Of a stretch of DNA of 64,000 bases, positions 7,867-17,322 are shown piece after piece. The notes beneath the pieces were generated by a model that worked only from the letters and a program-made list of their open reading frames with translations, had not been told where the DNA came from and searched no databases. Origin of the DNA: Arthrobacter sp. (GTDB lineage: Bacteria; Actinomycetota; Actinomycetes; Actinomycetales; Micrococcaceae); NCBI GenBank assembly GCA_023264815.1, contig JAHFUZ010000019.1, forward strand, positions 16,157-80,156. The letters run 5' to 3'. The stretch's first letter is position 1, and each line of letters begins with the position of its first letter. The translations under genes and the position numbers were made by a program.

Positions 7867-9018
7867 CTAGCCGGTCGGGCCGTTCCGCATTTGCTTGACA
7901 AGGTCCAGCACCACGGCCTGTAGGTCGCCGCCGTGCTCGGCGGCCACGCGGCGCTGGCGCTGGTATCCGGCGCCGCGGCGGATGATCTTTTCGACGTCGG
8001 CCAGCTCGTCCGGGCAGCCGAGTTTGGCAGCCACGGGCTCCAGCCGGTTCAGCGTCTCCATCAGGTGGTCGGTCACCAGCATCTCATTGCCGGCGGCGTC
8101 GAGGATGATGATGGCGTCCATGCCGTACCGGGCCGCACGCCACTTGTTCTCCTGGATGTGCCAGGGAGGCATGGTGGGGATGGTTCCGCCGTTGTCCAGG
8201 GTGGTGGAAAATTCGTCAACGAGGCACTGGGTGAGGGCCGCGATGGCGCCCACTTCCTCCAGGGTGGCCAGGCCGTCGCAGATGCGCATCTCGATGGTGC
8301 CGAGGTTGGGTACCGGGCGGATGTCCCAGCGGATCTCGGACAGGGTATCGATCACCCCGGTGGTGAACATGTCCTGGACGTAGGACTCGTACTCTTCCCA
8401 GGAACTGAACTGGAACGGCAGGCCCGCCGTGGGTAGCTGCTGGAACATCAGGGCCCGGTGCGATGCGTAGCCGGTGTCCTCGCCGCCCCAGAACGGGCTC
8501 GACGCCGAAAGCGCCTGGAAGTGCGGGAAGTAGTTCAGCAGCCCGTCCATCACCGGCAGGGCCTTATCGCGCCGGTCCAGGCCCACGTGGACATGCACCC
8601 CGTAGATGACCATCTGGCGGCCCCACCACTGCGTGCGGTCGATCAGCTTGGCGTAGCGCGCCTTGTCCGTCACGGGCTGCAGCTGCGGCGGGCTGAAGGG
8701 GTGGCTGCCGGCGCAGAAGACTTCCACGCCCATGGGATCGGTGATTTCGCGGACGGCGGCCAGCGACCTGCTCAGGTCTTCTTTGGCCTCGCCGGCGGTC
8801 TGGCAGATCCCGGTGACCAGTTCCACCGTGTTCAGCAGGAGTTCCTGCTTGATGTGGGGATGTTCGTCGTCTTCGTTGAGTTCGGGGTGTTGGGCGGAGA
8901 CGCCGCGCAGCACCTCGTTCGCCACCGATGCCAGTTCGCCGGTCCGGCCGTTGACCAGCGCCAACTCCCATTCCACGCCAAGAGTTGATTGCTTCGATGA
9001 AGCGAAATCAATCTTCAT
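7867..9018 (-). CDS. YbdK-type carboxylate-amine ligase (glutamate-cysteine ligase family 2)
   Basis: Member of the GCS2 family (YbdK), ATP-dependent ligases that join a carboxylate, usually glutamate, to an amine; the E. coli protein has only weak gamma-glutamylcysteine ligase activity. 383 residues. Seen: TLGVEWELALV near the N terminus (metal/ATP ligands E), VFCAGSHPFSPP, GVHVHVGL, PFWGGEDTGYASHR and MEIRICDGLAT-like block, plus ENKWRAARYG near the C terminus, all typical of the family. ATG 9018 begins MKIDFASS and is preceded by AGGGGA in Shine-Dalgarno position, so I rejected the longer in-frame extension. In mycothiol producers its physiological substrate is uncertain. Convergent with tsaD. 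Confidence 0.88.
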   Translation of the reverse strand: MKIDFASSKQSTLGVEWELALVNGRTGELASVANEVLRGVSAQHPELNEDDEHPHIKQELLLNTVELVTGICQTAGEAKEDLSRSLAAVREITDPMGVEVFCAGSHPFSPPQLQPVTDKARYAKLIDRTQWWGRQMVIYGVHVHVGLDRRDKALPVMDGLLNYFPHFQALSASSPFWGGEDTGYASHRALMFQQLPTAGLPFQFSSWEEYESYVQDMFTTGVIDTLSEIRWDIRPVPNLGTIEMRICDGLATLEEVGAIAALTQCLVDEFSTTLDNGGTIPTMPPWHIQENKWRAARYGMDAIIILDAAGNEMLVTDHLMETLNRLEPVAAKLGCPDELADVEKIIRRGAGYQRQRRVAAEHGGDLQAVVLDLVKQMRNGPTG

Positions 9019-9079
9019 GCGTTCCCCTAACTGTTCGGTTTTCCATGGGCGCACGCCGGGTTCAAGTCTAGTGCAGGGG

Positions 9080-9085
9080 TAGCAT
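9080..9085 (+). promoter_or_regulatory. -10 hexamer TAGCAT, leaderless start of the GH3 gene
   Basis: TAGCAT ends 7 bases before ATG 9093; no Shine-Dalgarno lies between. Confidence 0.55.
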
Positions 9086-9092
9086 CGTCCTG

Positions 9093-10814
9093 ATGGCTTT
9101 GTTCGTGCGGACCCGTGACAGTATTCACAAAATGACTCTCCTCCTCGCGGCAGCTGCCGCTGTTGCGGGGATGGCTGCCTGTACGGCAGTTCCGGCCACA
9201 GGCCCCGAAACTTCGGGCTCTGCGCCGGCCTCACCAGCCGCATCAGAGCGTCCGACGGCGGCACCCCCGTCTGTTTCGCCGTCACCTTCGCCTGACCCGG
9301 GGCTGAATCCGCTGGGCTGGGGCCCGGAACAGCGGGACCGGGATGTTGCCGCCGCCGCGGTGGCCAGGATGTCCGTGGAACAGAAGGCGGGGCAGGTCCT
9401 CATGCCGGTGTACGCCGGAACCGATCCTTCGGCCCAGGCCGCCACCATTGAACGCCTCCACCTTGCCGGATCCATCATCATGGGCGAGAACATCCCGCTC
9501 GATGCCGGCGGCAAGGCCGACCCCGCCGCCATGACAGCCGCGAACGCCCGCCTTGCCCAGGCGGCCCGCGCCGATGGCCGGCCCTGGCCCGGCCTCATTG
9601 GCGTGGACCAGGAAGGCGGGATCGTGGCCCGGCTGGGCGCACCGCTGACTGAATGGCCAACACCGCTCAGCTACGGGGCGGCCGGGAATGTTCCCCTGGC
9701 CAAGGACGCGGGCCGTGCCATGGCCGCTGAGCTTGCGCCGCTGGGGTTCACCGTCGATTTCGCTCCGGACGCCGACGTCACCATCGGGCCGGCTGACCCC
9801 ACCATCGGGGCGCGGTCCATGTCAGGAAACCCGGACCAGGCCGGACAGCTGGCAGTGGCATTTTCGCAGGGCATGCAGGACGCAGGCGTACTGCCCGCCC
9901 TCAAGCATTTCCCCGGCCATGGCTCCGTCACCGTGGACTCACACCAGGATCTTCCGGTGCAGCCGGCCGGCATTGCAGACCTCGAGGCCCGCGACTGGAA
10001 GCCGTTCCGCGCGGCAGTCGCCGCCGGCGTGCCGATGATCATGACGGGGCACATTGCCGTACCTGCGCTCGAACCGGAGGTGCCGGCGTCGTTATCAGCG
10101 CCGACGTACGCGGCCCTGCGCGGCATGGGATTCAACGGCGTCGCCGTGACCGACGCCCTGAACATGGGAGCGGTCCAGAAGAAGTACCCGGGCGGCTCCG
10201 CAGCAACAGCCGCGCTGGCCGCCGGCGCGGACCTTCTCCTCATGCCCACCGACGTGGGGCAGGCCCATGCGGCCATCGTGGGTGCCGTGGCCGCGGGTAC
10301 CCTGCCGACCGCCCGCCTGGACGAAGCCGCCACCCGGGTGGCCACGATGATGACCTGGCACGGCCGGACAGCATCCTCCGCGGACGCCCCGCGGGGAGCC
10401 GCGCCGGGCAGCAGCGGCAACACCTCGGCGCAGGTCTCGGCCGCGGCCGTCACGGTCCTGTCCGGACAGTGCGCCGGGCCAATCGCTGCGGACGGCATCC
10501 GGATCGCCGGAGGTTCCACGCAGGACCGGGCCCGGCTTGAGGCCGCTGCTGCCAAGGCGGGACTCGCCGTCGGGAGGGGGCCGCTGGTCACCCTTATTGG
10601 GTATGGCGGCAGGCCCGCGGGAGGCGACATCGCCGTGACCCTTGATGCGCCGTGGCCGCTGGCGGAGTCCACCTCCCCGGTGAAGGTGGCCCTCTACGGC
10701 CGGACGTCCGGCGCATTCGATGCCCTGGTGTCCGTGCTCATGGGGAAGGCGGCCGCCCCCGGGAAGCTGCCTGCCGCCGTCGGAAGTTTCCCGGCCGGCA
10801 CCGGCTGCGCCTAA
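9093..10814 (+). CDS. GH3 beta-N-acetylhexosaminidase, lipoprotein (NagZ-like)
   Basis: Family 3 glycoside hydrolase cleaving beta-N-acetylglucosaminides, here likely released to the cell surface: residues 13-30 form a hydrophobic signal ending MAAC with candidate lipid-modified Cys30, then a Ser/Pro/Ala-rich linker to about residue 75. Catalytic TIM barrel follows with GVDQEGGIV, KHFPGHGSV (residues 271-278; His of the catalytic dyad) and VAVTDALNMGAV (nucleophile Asp354). The segment after about residue 430 is Ala-rich and resembles a degenerate C-terminal domain. 573 residues, longer than cytosolic NagZ. A role in peptidoglycan turnover fits the family. It ends 35 bp before the shikimate dehydrogenase-like gene. 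Confidence 0.88.
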   Translation: MALFVRTRDSIHKMTLLLAAAAAVAGMAACTAVPATGPETSGSAPASPAASERPTAAPPSVSPSPSPDPGLNPLGWGPEQRDRDVAAAAVARMSVEQKAGQVLMPVYAGTDPSAQAATIERLHLAGSIIMGENIPLDAGGKADPAAMTAANARLAQAARADGRPWPGLIGVDQEGGIVARLGAPLTEWPTPLSYGAAGNVPLAKDAGRAMAAELAPLGFTVDFAPDADVTIGPADPTIGARSMSGNPDQAGQLAVAFSQGMQDAGVLPALKHFPGHGSVTVDSHQDLPVQPAGIADLEARDWKPFRAAVAAGVPMIMTGHIAVPALEPEVPASLSAPTYAALRGMGFNGVAVTDALNMGAVQKKYPGGSAATAALAAGADLLLMPTDVGQAHAAIVGAVAAGTLPTARLDEAATRVATMMTWHGRTASSADAPRGAAPGSSGNTSAQVSAAAVTVLSGQCAGPIAADGIRIAGGSTQDRARLEAAAAKAGLAVGRGPLVTLIGYGGRPAGGDIAVTLDAPWPLAESTSPVKVALYGRTSGAFDALVSVLMGKAAAPGKLPAAVGSFPAGTGCA

Positions 10815-10830
10815 TCCCAACTAGTTGGGA
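10815..10830. promoter_or_regulatory. Perfect 16-bp palindrome, candidate operator
   Basis: TCCCAACTAGTTGGGA is fully self-complementary. It starts one base after the stop codon of the GH3 gene and lies just upstream of a TTTAAT -10-like element (10837-10842) and the GTG start at 10849, the place a repressor of the downstream gene would bind. No U-tract follows, so terminator function is less likely. Confidence 0.45.
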
Positions 10831-10836
10831 AACGCG

Positions 10837-10842
10837 TTTAAT
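10837..10842 (+). promoter_or_regulatory. -10-like TTTAAT before the SDH-L gene
   Basis: TTTAAT ends 6 bases before GTG 10849, and lies 6 bases after the 16-bp palindrome. Confidence 0.4.
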
Positions 10843-10848
10843 GGACGG

Positions 10849-11667
10849 GTGCCCATTCTGAATAAAGACATGACCCTGTGTATTTCGCTGTCGGCCCGGC
10901 CCAGCAACAACGGGACCCGGTTCCACAACCACCTCTACGACCAGCTGGACCTGAACTGGATCTACAAGGCCTTCGCCCCCACCGACCTGGCCCAGGCGAT
11001 CGCCGGCGTCCGTGGCCTGGGAATCCGCGGCTGTGCGGTGTCCATGCCCTACAAGGAGGACGTGATGGCCCTCGTGGACGAGCTGGATCCTTCGGCCAAA
11101 GCCATCGACTCGGTCAACACCATCGTCAACACCGACGGTCACCTCAAGGCCTACAACACCGACTACACGGCGATCGAACAGCTGCTCAAGACCAACGAGG
11201 TTCCCACGGATTACTCCGTGCTGGTGCAGGGCGCCGGCGGCATGGCCAAGGCCACGGTTGCGGCGCTGCGTGACGCAGGCTTCACCGATGTCACGGTGAT
11301 CGCCCGGAACGAAGAAACGGGACGGGCGCTCGCTGAGCAGTACGGCTTCCAGTGGCGCGCAACGCTCGACGGCGGCACGGCTGACCTGATCATCAACGTC
11401 ACCCCCATCGGGATGGCCGGAGGTCCCGACGTCGACTCACTGTCCTTCCCCGAGGACGCCATCGCGGCGGCCAAAGTGGTGTTCGACGTGGTGGCGCTGC
11501 CCGCCGAAACGCCGCTGATCCAAGCAGGGCGGGCTGCCGGGAAACAGGTGATCACCGGGGCAGAGGTGGCCACCATCCAGGCGCTCGAGCAGTTTGTGCT
11601 CTACACCGGCGTGCGCCCCACCGCCGAACAGGTCCGGGCCGCAGAGGACTTCATGCGCGCCCAGTAG
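10849..11667 (+). CDS. Shikimate dehydrogenase-like protein (SDH-L, HI0607 type)
   Basis: Rossmann-fold oxidoreductase of the shikimate/quinate dehydrogenase superfamily, 272 residues. The sequence follows the Haemophilus HI0607 type closely: INKD-like N terminus (ILNKDMTLC), LSARPSNNGTRFHN, RGCAVSMPYKE with the catalytic Lys at about 69, AYNTDYTAI with the catalytic Asp at about 105, and the NADP loop VQGAGGMAKA. HI0607-type enzymes are known to reduce dehydroshikimate far more slowly than AroE, so the physiological substrate is open. GTG 10849 places MPILNKD at the N terminus as in HI0607; a TTG at 10825 is in frame but falls inside the palindrome. Confidence 0.85.
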   Translation: MPILNKDMTLCISLSARPSNNGTRFHNHLYDQLDLNWIYKAFAPTDLAQAIAGVRGLGIRGCAVSMPYKEDVMALVDELDPSAKAIDSVNTIVNTDGHLKAYNTDYTAIEQLLKTNEVPTDYSVLVQGAGGMAKATVAALRDAGFTDVTVIARNEETGRALAEQYGFQWRATLDGGTADLIINVTPIGMAGGPDVDSLSFPEDAIAAAKVVFDVVALPAETPLIQAGRAAGKQVITGAEVATIQALEQFVLYTGVRPTAEQVRAAEDFMRAQ

Positions 11668-11680
11668 GTCAAGGGAACGC

Positions 11681-12913
11681 CTAGGCAGGTTCCACCGAGA
11701 TGGCCACCCGGTCCTCCCCAATGCGGGTGAGGACCAGGGTGGCCGTTTTGGTTCCGGCCTTCTTCTTGTTGCTGGCCTTGCTGCCGGCGAACAGCTGTTT
11801 CCGCAGTTCTTCCGGGGTCACGGAGGTGCCGCGCTTTTTGATGTCCAGGACCGTGATGCCCTGCTCTTTGACCCAGGCCTTGAGCGCTTTGACGTTGTAC
11901 GGCATCACCTCCAGCACTTTGTAGGCGCGGGCAAAGGGCGTGTCCAGCAGGTCCGGGGCGCAGATGTACGCGATGTGCTCGTCCAGCAGGTGCCCGCCCA
12001 GCTGAAGCGCGACGTCGGCAACCAGGCCTGCGCGGATCACCGCACCGTCGGGTTCGTACAGGTAGCCCTCTGCCGGGCCCACGGGGGCGGCCGGACCGCC
12101 GTCGAACTCTTCGGTGCTGGTCAGCTCCGCAGCCCCCTGGGGCCCGAGCAGCAGTGCGGCGCGGCGGATTCCGGGCCGGCTGACGGAGTTGAACCACAGG
12201 GTCACTTCGGTGACGTCGCCGCCTACGGAAACCCACTGGGCCTCGCATCCGGCAGGCACCGACTCGTGCGGCATGCCGGGGCCCATCTTGACCCCGACGG
12301 CGCGGCCGGTGGCGGCGAGCGATTCCACAAACGAGAACGGCGGCGAAAACGCCTCCGGGTCCCAGATGCGTTTGGTCCCCGAGGTGGACGTGGTCCGGCG
12401 CGCGGGATCCAGCCAGACGCCGTCGATCCCGTCCAGCGGGACAGTGGTGGCGTCGGAGTGCACCACGGTGGCGTTGGGAAACGGGATGAGGTTGACGGTG
12501 GCGCAGGCGGCGGTGGTCTCATCCATCTCCACTGCCGTGACGGTGATGTCCATCGAGGCCAGGGCCAGGGAATCGGCGGCGAGCCCGCAGCCGAGGTCCG
12601 CCACATGGCGGACGCCGGCCTGGGCGAACCGTTCCGCGTGCCGGGCCGCAACGTTGAGCCTGGTGGCCTGTTCCAGGCCGGCCTGGGTGAACAGCATGCT
12701 CCGGGCGAACTCGCCGAACTTGAGCTCGGCCTTGGTGCGGAGCCTTGACTGGGTCAGCACCGCGGACACCATCTCGGGGGAGTGTCCGGCCTTGCGGAGC
12801 GCCGAGTTGAGCTCGAACGCCCCGTCCTCGCGGTACGGTCCCATGGACGCCAGCAGCTCCCACCCCTCGCTCGTGAGCAGTGGTGCAATCTGGTCCTGCG
12901 GCGCATGTGACAT
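11681..12913 (-). CDS. THUMP-like SAM-dependent methyltransferase
   Basis: Class I SAM-dependent methyltransferase with a C-terminal THUMP-like domain, probably an RNA modifier, 410 residues. Seen: VADLGCGLAADS (residues 104-115, SAM motif I), AVEMDE (motif II acidic residue), and GVWLDPARR (residues 166-173, motif IV-like). The C-terminal third contains LDIKKRGTSVTPEELRKQL, matching the THUMP-like domain found in these actinobacterial proteins, and a Lys-rich stretch (SNKKKAGTK). Target RNA is unknown. ATG 12913 has a TAGGCT hexamer 7 bases upstream. Convergent with the SDH-L gene (13 bp apart), divergent from the small membrane protein gene. Confidence 0.82.
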   Translation of the reverse strand: MSHAPQDQIAPLLTSEGWELLASMGPYREDGAFELNSALRKAGHSPEMVSAVLTQSRLRTKAELKFGEFARSMLFTQAGLEQATRLNVAARHAERFAQAGVRHVADLGCGLAADSLALASMDITVTAVEMDETTAACATVNLIPFPNATVVHSDATTVPLDGIDGVWLDPARRTTSTSGTKRIWDPEAFSPPFSFVESLAATGRAVGVKMGPGMPHESVPAGCEAQWVSVGGDVTEVTLWFNSVSRPGIRRAALLLGPQGAAELTSTEEFDGGPAAPVGPAEGYLYEPDGAVIRAGLVADVALQLGGHLLDEHIAYICAPDLLDTPFARAYKVLEVMPYNVKALKAWVKEQGITVLDIKKRGTSVTPEELRKQLFAGSKASNKKKAGTKTATLVLTRIGEDRVAISVEPA

Positions 12914-12920
12914 GGCTTAA

Positions 12921-12926
12921 AGCCTA
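12921..12926 (-). promoter_or_regulatory. -10 hexamer TAGGCT, leaderless start of the THUMP-like methyltransferase gene
   Basis: TAGGCT on the minus strand ends 7 bases before ATG 12913. Confidence 0.6.
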
Positions 12927-12955
12927 GTGGAGATGGCCGGGCGGCCGGTTCCGGC

Positions 12956-12961
12956 TAGGGT
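12956..12961 (+). promoter_or_regulatory. -10 hexamer TAGGGT, leaderless start of the 127-residue membrane protein gene
   Basis: TAGGGT ends 7 bases before ATG 12969. With the opposing element at 12921-12926 it makes a 55-bp bidirectional promoter region. Confidence 0.6.
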
Positions 12962-12968
12962 TGAAACC

Positions 12969-13352
12969 ATGGAAGACAGTGCAGGAACCCAGCCGTCCGG
13001 ACAGCCCCAAGCCAGCCGGACGGACCTGGTGAAGATTGCCCGCCCGGCGCTGATTGCCGGAGCCGCCGTCGCCGTCGTCTGCGTTGCACTTCTGGTGATT
13101 ATCTTCTTCCTTGACACCTTCAACGCCACTGTCTACTCCGTGGGCGGCAAGGACATCCAGGACGCCACCGACGAAGCCCGGGACATCCGCGACCTCTACT
13201 CCGGCGCACGGATCGGCGGGATTATCCTGCTGGTGGTGGCCCTGCTGGCGGCCGTGGGCGGTGCCGTGGTGATGTACCTGAAGCGCGGCACGGCGGAGGA
13301 CGGCAACGACGGCGACGAGGACGTGGATTTCGACGACCTTGCCGGCCGCTAG
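12969..13352 (+). CDS. Small membrane protein with two transmembrane segments, function unknown
   Basis: 127 residues; not recognised. Predicted topology from sequence: cytoplasmic hydrophilic N terminus (1-26), transmembrane helix about 27-48, a short polar loop with KDIQDATDEARDIRD, second helix about 83-103, then an acidic tail rich in Asp and Glu. ATG 12969 is preferred over in-frame upstream ATGs because TAGGGT lies 7 bases upstream and the peptide before it is Arg/Pro rubbish. It ends about 30 bp before the first CIRCE element of groES; nothing links it to heat shock except position. Confidence 0.65.
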   Translation: MEDSAGTQPSGQPQASRTDLVKIARPALIAGAAVAVVCVALLVIIFFLDTFNATVYSVGGKDIQDATDEARDIRDLYSGARIGGIILLVVALLAAVGGAVVMYLKRGTAEDGNDGDEDVDFDDLAGR

Positions 13353-13384
13353 GGCCGGGCCGGATGTTCGCCGGAGACATAATT

Positions 13385-13411
13385 CTGGCACTCACCTTGA
13401 CCGAGTGCTAA
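13385..13411. promoter_or_regulatory. CIRCE operator 1 (HrcA binding site) of groES-groEL
   Basis: CTGGCACTC at 13385-13393, nine-base spacer, GAGTGCTAA at 13403-13411. The right arm is perfect and the left arm matches 7 of 9 consensus positions. It overlaps the -35 box TTGACC. Confidence 0.9.
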
Positions 13412-13425
13412 CGAGTACATAGAGT
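13397..13425 (+). promoter_or_regulatory. groES-groEL promoter (-35 TTGACC, 17 bp, -10 TAGAGT)
   Basis: TTGACC at 13397-13402 and TAGAGT at 13420-13425 with optimal 17-bp spacing. The predicted transcription start near 13432 falls at the left arm of the second CIRCE, so HrcA on either site would block RNA polymerase. Confidence 0.75.
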
Positions 13426-13430
13426 CGTCA

Positions 13431-13457
13431 TTAGCACTCTCCCTAGGAGGGTGCTAA
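13431..13457. promoter_or_regulatory. CIRCE operator 2 (HrcA binding site) of groES-groEL
   Basis: TTAGCACTC at 13431-13439 (perfect consensus arm), nine-base spacer, GGGTGCTAA at 13449-13457 (one mismatch). It covers the predicted transcription start. Confidence 0.9.
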
Positions 13458-13570
13458 CACATGAAGGGCTGCCAGCCAGGCTGCTGCCGGCACCGCGACG
13501 ACGGTTTGCCAGCCAGGGCGAAACAGCTTAACTGTCCATGAATTTTGCTGACGTAGAAGGAGAGGTCCGA

Positions 13571-13864
13571 GTGTCGGTCTCTATTAAGCCTCTTGAGGAT
13601 CGTATTGTTGTCCGCCCGCTCGAAGCCGAGCAGACCACGGCTTCCGGCCTGGTTATCCCGGACTCCGCACAGGAGAAGCCGCAGGAAGGCGAAGTTGTCG
13701 CAGTAGGCCCCGGCCGCTTCGAAGATGGCAACCGCGTTCCTGTCGACGTAGCCGTTGGCGACGTTGTGATCTACTCCAAGTACGGCGGAACCGAAGTCAA
13801 GACCGGCGGCACCGAGTACCTCGTGCTGTCCGCCCGCGACGTTCTGGCGATCGTCGTTAAGTAA
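13571..13864 (+). CDS. groES: Co-chaperonin GroES
   Basis: 10-kDa lid of the GroEL folding cage, 97 residues, cytoplasmic heptamer. Seen: [20 protein letters not shown] at the N terminus, mobile loop with SGLVIPD, and [18 protein letters not shown] near the C terminus. GTG 13571 is preceded by AAGGAG at the right distance; the in-frame ATG at 13538 lies upstream of that site and adds unconserved residues. Regulated by HrcA through two CIRCE operators about 115-185 bp upstream. groEL follows after 79 bp in the same operon. Confidence 0.96.
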   Translation: MSVSIKPLEDRIVVRPLEAEQTTASGLVIPDSAQEKPQEGEVVAVGPGRFEDGNRVPVDVAVGDVVIYSKYGGTEVKTGGTEYLVLSARDVLAIVVK

Positions 13865-13931
13865 CTCTTTGGATCCCCGTGCCGCCGTTCCTTCGCTTTG
13901 AATGGATCGGTGGTGCGGGGTTCTGTCTTGA

Positions 13932-15554
<1,623 letters not shown>

Positions 15555-15560
15555 CATCCC

Positions 15561-15579
15561 CGCCGTCACCCTGACGGCG
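15561..15579 (+). terminator. Hairpin just after groEL
   Basis: Perfect 8-bp stem CGCCGTCA / TGACGGCG with a 3-base loop, 6 bases after the groEL stop; no U-tract, so it probably assists the stronger hairpin downstream. Confidence 0.45.
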
Positions 15580-15600
15580 TGGGGCCCTGTAGTCGAAAAA

Positions 15601-15630
15601 CCGGTCCAGCTTCTGCTGGGCCGGTTTTTT
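15601..15630 (+). terminator. Intrinsic terminator of groES-groEL
   Basis: Stem CCGGTCCAGC / GCTGGGCCGG (one G-U pair) with a TTCT loop, followed by TTTTTT at 15625-15630 and preceded by AAAAA, so it could work on both strands. Confidence 0.9.
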
Positions 15631-15681
15631 GTTCGGCGGCAGGGCTCTGGGTTGCCGTCGGCGCCGTGGCAGACTGGGGCC

Positions 15682-17205
15682 ATGCTGCTCGATGAGCTCG
15701 TGAAGACTGCCGATGCCGTGGGGTCCACCCGTTCCCGGCTCGCGAAGGTCGATGCCCTGGCCCGCCTGCTGCTCCGGCTCGACCCCGAGGACATCGCGAG
15801 GGCCGTCGGTATGCTGATCGCCAGGCCGCGGCAGGGCCGGGTAGGGATCGGCTGGCGCGGCATGAACGCGGCTATGGGGGAGCCGGCATCAGAGCCGAGC
15901 CTCACGCTGGCCGACGTCGATGCCGCCCTGGACCGGCTGCTCGCCACCTCAGGCACCGGATCCGCCGCCGAGCGCGCCGCAATCCTCAGGAAGCTCACGG
16001 CGGCTGCCACCGAACGCGAGCAGGCCTTCATCGCCGGCGTCCTGCTGGGTGAACTGCGCACCGGCGCGCTGGAAGGTGTGCTCAGCGATGCGGTGGCCCG
16101 TGCCGCGGATCGGCCCCTCGAAGCCGTACGGCGCGCGGCCATGCTCTCGGGCGATCTCGGCGGGACCGCCCTGTTGGCACTGACGGGAACGGCGGCCCAG
16201 CTTGACGGGGTGGGCCTGGTCGTGGGCCGTCCCGTGCAGCCCATGCTCGCCTCTACCGCTGCCAGCGCCGGCGAGGCGCTGCAGGCCACCGGCGAGGCAT
16301 CCGTGGAGTACAAGCTCGACGGCGCCCGCATCCAGGTGCACCGCTCCGGGGATGAGGTGCGTATCTTTACCCGCACCCTGGCCGAGGTGACCCACCGGCT
16401 GCCCGAGGTGGTTGAGGTAGTGCGCGGGCTGCCCGTGCGCGATGTCATTCTCGACGGCGAGACGCTCGCCCTCGACGAGGATGGCGGCCCCCGGCCCTTC
16501 CAGGAGACCATGTCGCGCTTCGGCGCCGAGGCTGCCCGCGCCACGGTGCTGCACCCTTGGTTTTTCGACGTGCTGCACCTTGACGGGCGCGACCTGCTCG
16601 ACGAGCCACTGTCCACGCGCATAGGGCTGCTCCGCCGCATCGCACCCGAGTACCGCATCCCCGGGGAAATCACGGCGGATGCCACGGTGGCCGAGGGTGT
16701 ATCGCGCGATGCGCTCGCCGCAGGCCATGAGGGTGTGGTGGTAAAAGCTGTCGGGTCGGCCTATGCGGCCGGACGGCGCGGTTCGCACTGGATCAAGGTG
16801 AAGCCGGTGCTCACTTACGACCTGGTGGTGCTCGCCTGCGAATGGGGATCGGGGCGGCGCGCCGGGCTGTTGTCGAACCTGCACCTCGGCGCCCTGGATC
16901 CGGCCGGTGAGTTCGGCGAACCCGGCGGATACGTGATGGTGGGCAAGACCTTCAAGGGCCTCACCGACGCTGTGCTGCGCTGGCAGACAGGCCGGTTCCA
17001 GGAGATCGAGGTGCGGCGCACAGCGGGCACCGTGTGGGTGGAGCCCGTCACCGTCGTCGAAATCGCCATCGATGGCGTACAGCAGTCGCCGCGGTATCCC
17101 GGCGGGATCGCCCTCCGGTTTGCCCGGGTAAAGCGCTACCGCGACGACAAGACCGCGGCCGAGGCCGACACTATCCAGACGCTGCGGGCGCTGCTGCGTC
17201 CCTAG
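15682..17205 (+). CDS. ATP-dependent DNA ligase
   Basis: Stand-alone ATP-dependent DNA ligase of the type often called LigB in mycobacteria, 507 residues, acting in repair beside the NAD-dependent LigA. Seen: an alpha-helical N-terminal domain (residues 1-190), then the adenylation domain with EYKLDGARIQVHR (AMP-accepting Lys211, motif I), DGETLALDEDG (motif III), GHEGVVVKAVGSAY (motif IV) and SHWIKVKP (motif V), then the OB-fold domain. ATG 15682 begins the conserved helix; an in-frame open stretch upstream runs back into groEL and the terminator, so it cannot be coding. No Ku or LigD gene is nearby, so an end-joining role is not indicated. Confidence 0.9.
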   Translation: MLLDELVKTADAVGSTRSRLAKVDALARLLLRLDPEDIARAVGMLIARPRQGRVGIGWRGMNAAMGEPASEPSLTLADVDAALDRLLATSGTGSAAERAAILRKLTAAATEREQAFIAGVLLGELRTGALEGVLSDAVARAADRPLEAVRRAAMLSGDLGGTALLALTGTAAQLDGVGLVVGRPVQPMLASTAASAGEALQATGEASVEYKLDGARIQVHRSGDEVRIFTRTLAEVTHRLPEVVEVVRGLPVRDVILDGETLALDEDGGPRPFQETMSRFGAEAARATVLHPWFFDVLHLDGRDLLDEPLSTRIGLLRRIAPEYRIPGEITADATVAEGVSRDALAAGHEGVVVKAVGSAYAAGRRGSHWIKVKPVLTYDLVVLACEWGSGRRAGLLSNLHLGALDPAGEFGEPGGYVMVGKTFKGLTDAVLRWQTGRFQEIEVRRTAGTVWVEPVTVVEIAIDGVQQSPRYPGGIALRFARVKRYRDDKTAAEADTIQTLRALLRP

Positions 17206-17322
17206 CTTGTGCCGGTACCCCGGCGGGCGTACCGTGGCGCTTAAATACCGACGCCGGCCCGCGCCAGCCCAGCTTCCCATCCACCGAAACGGGCTGGTGA
17301 GGGGAACCGGAGGGAGGCCACA

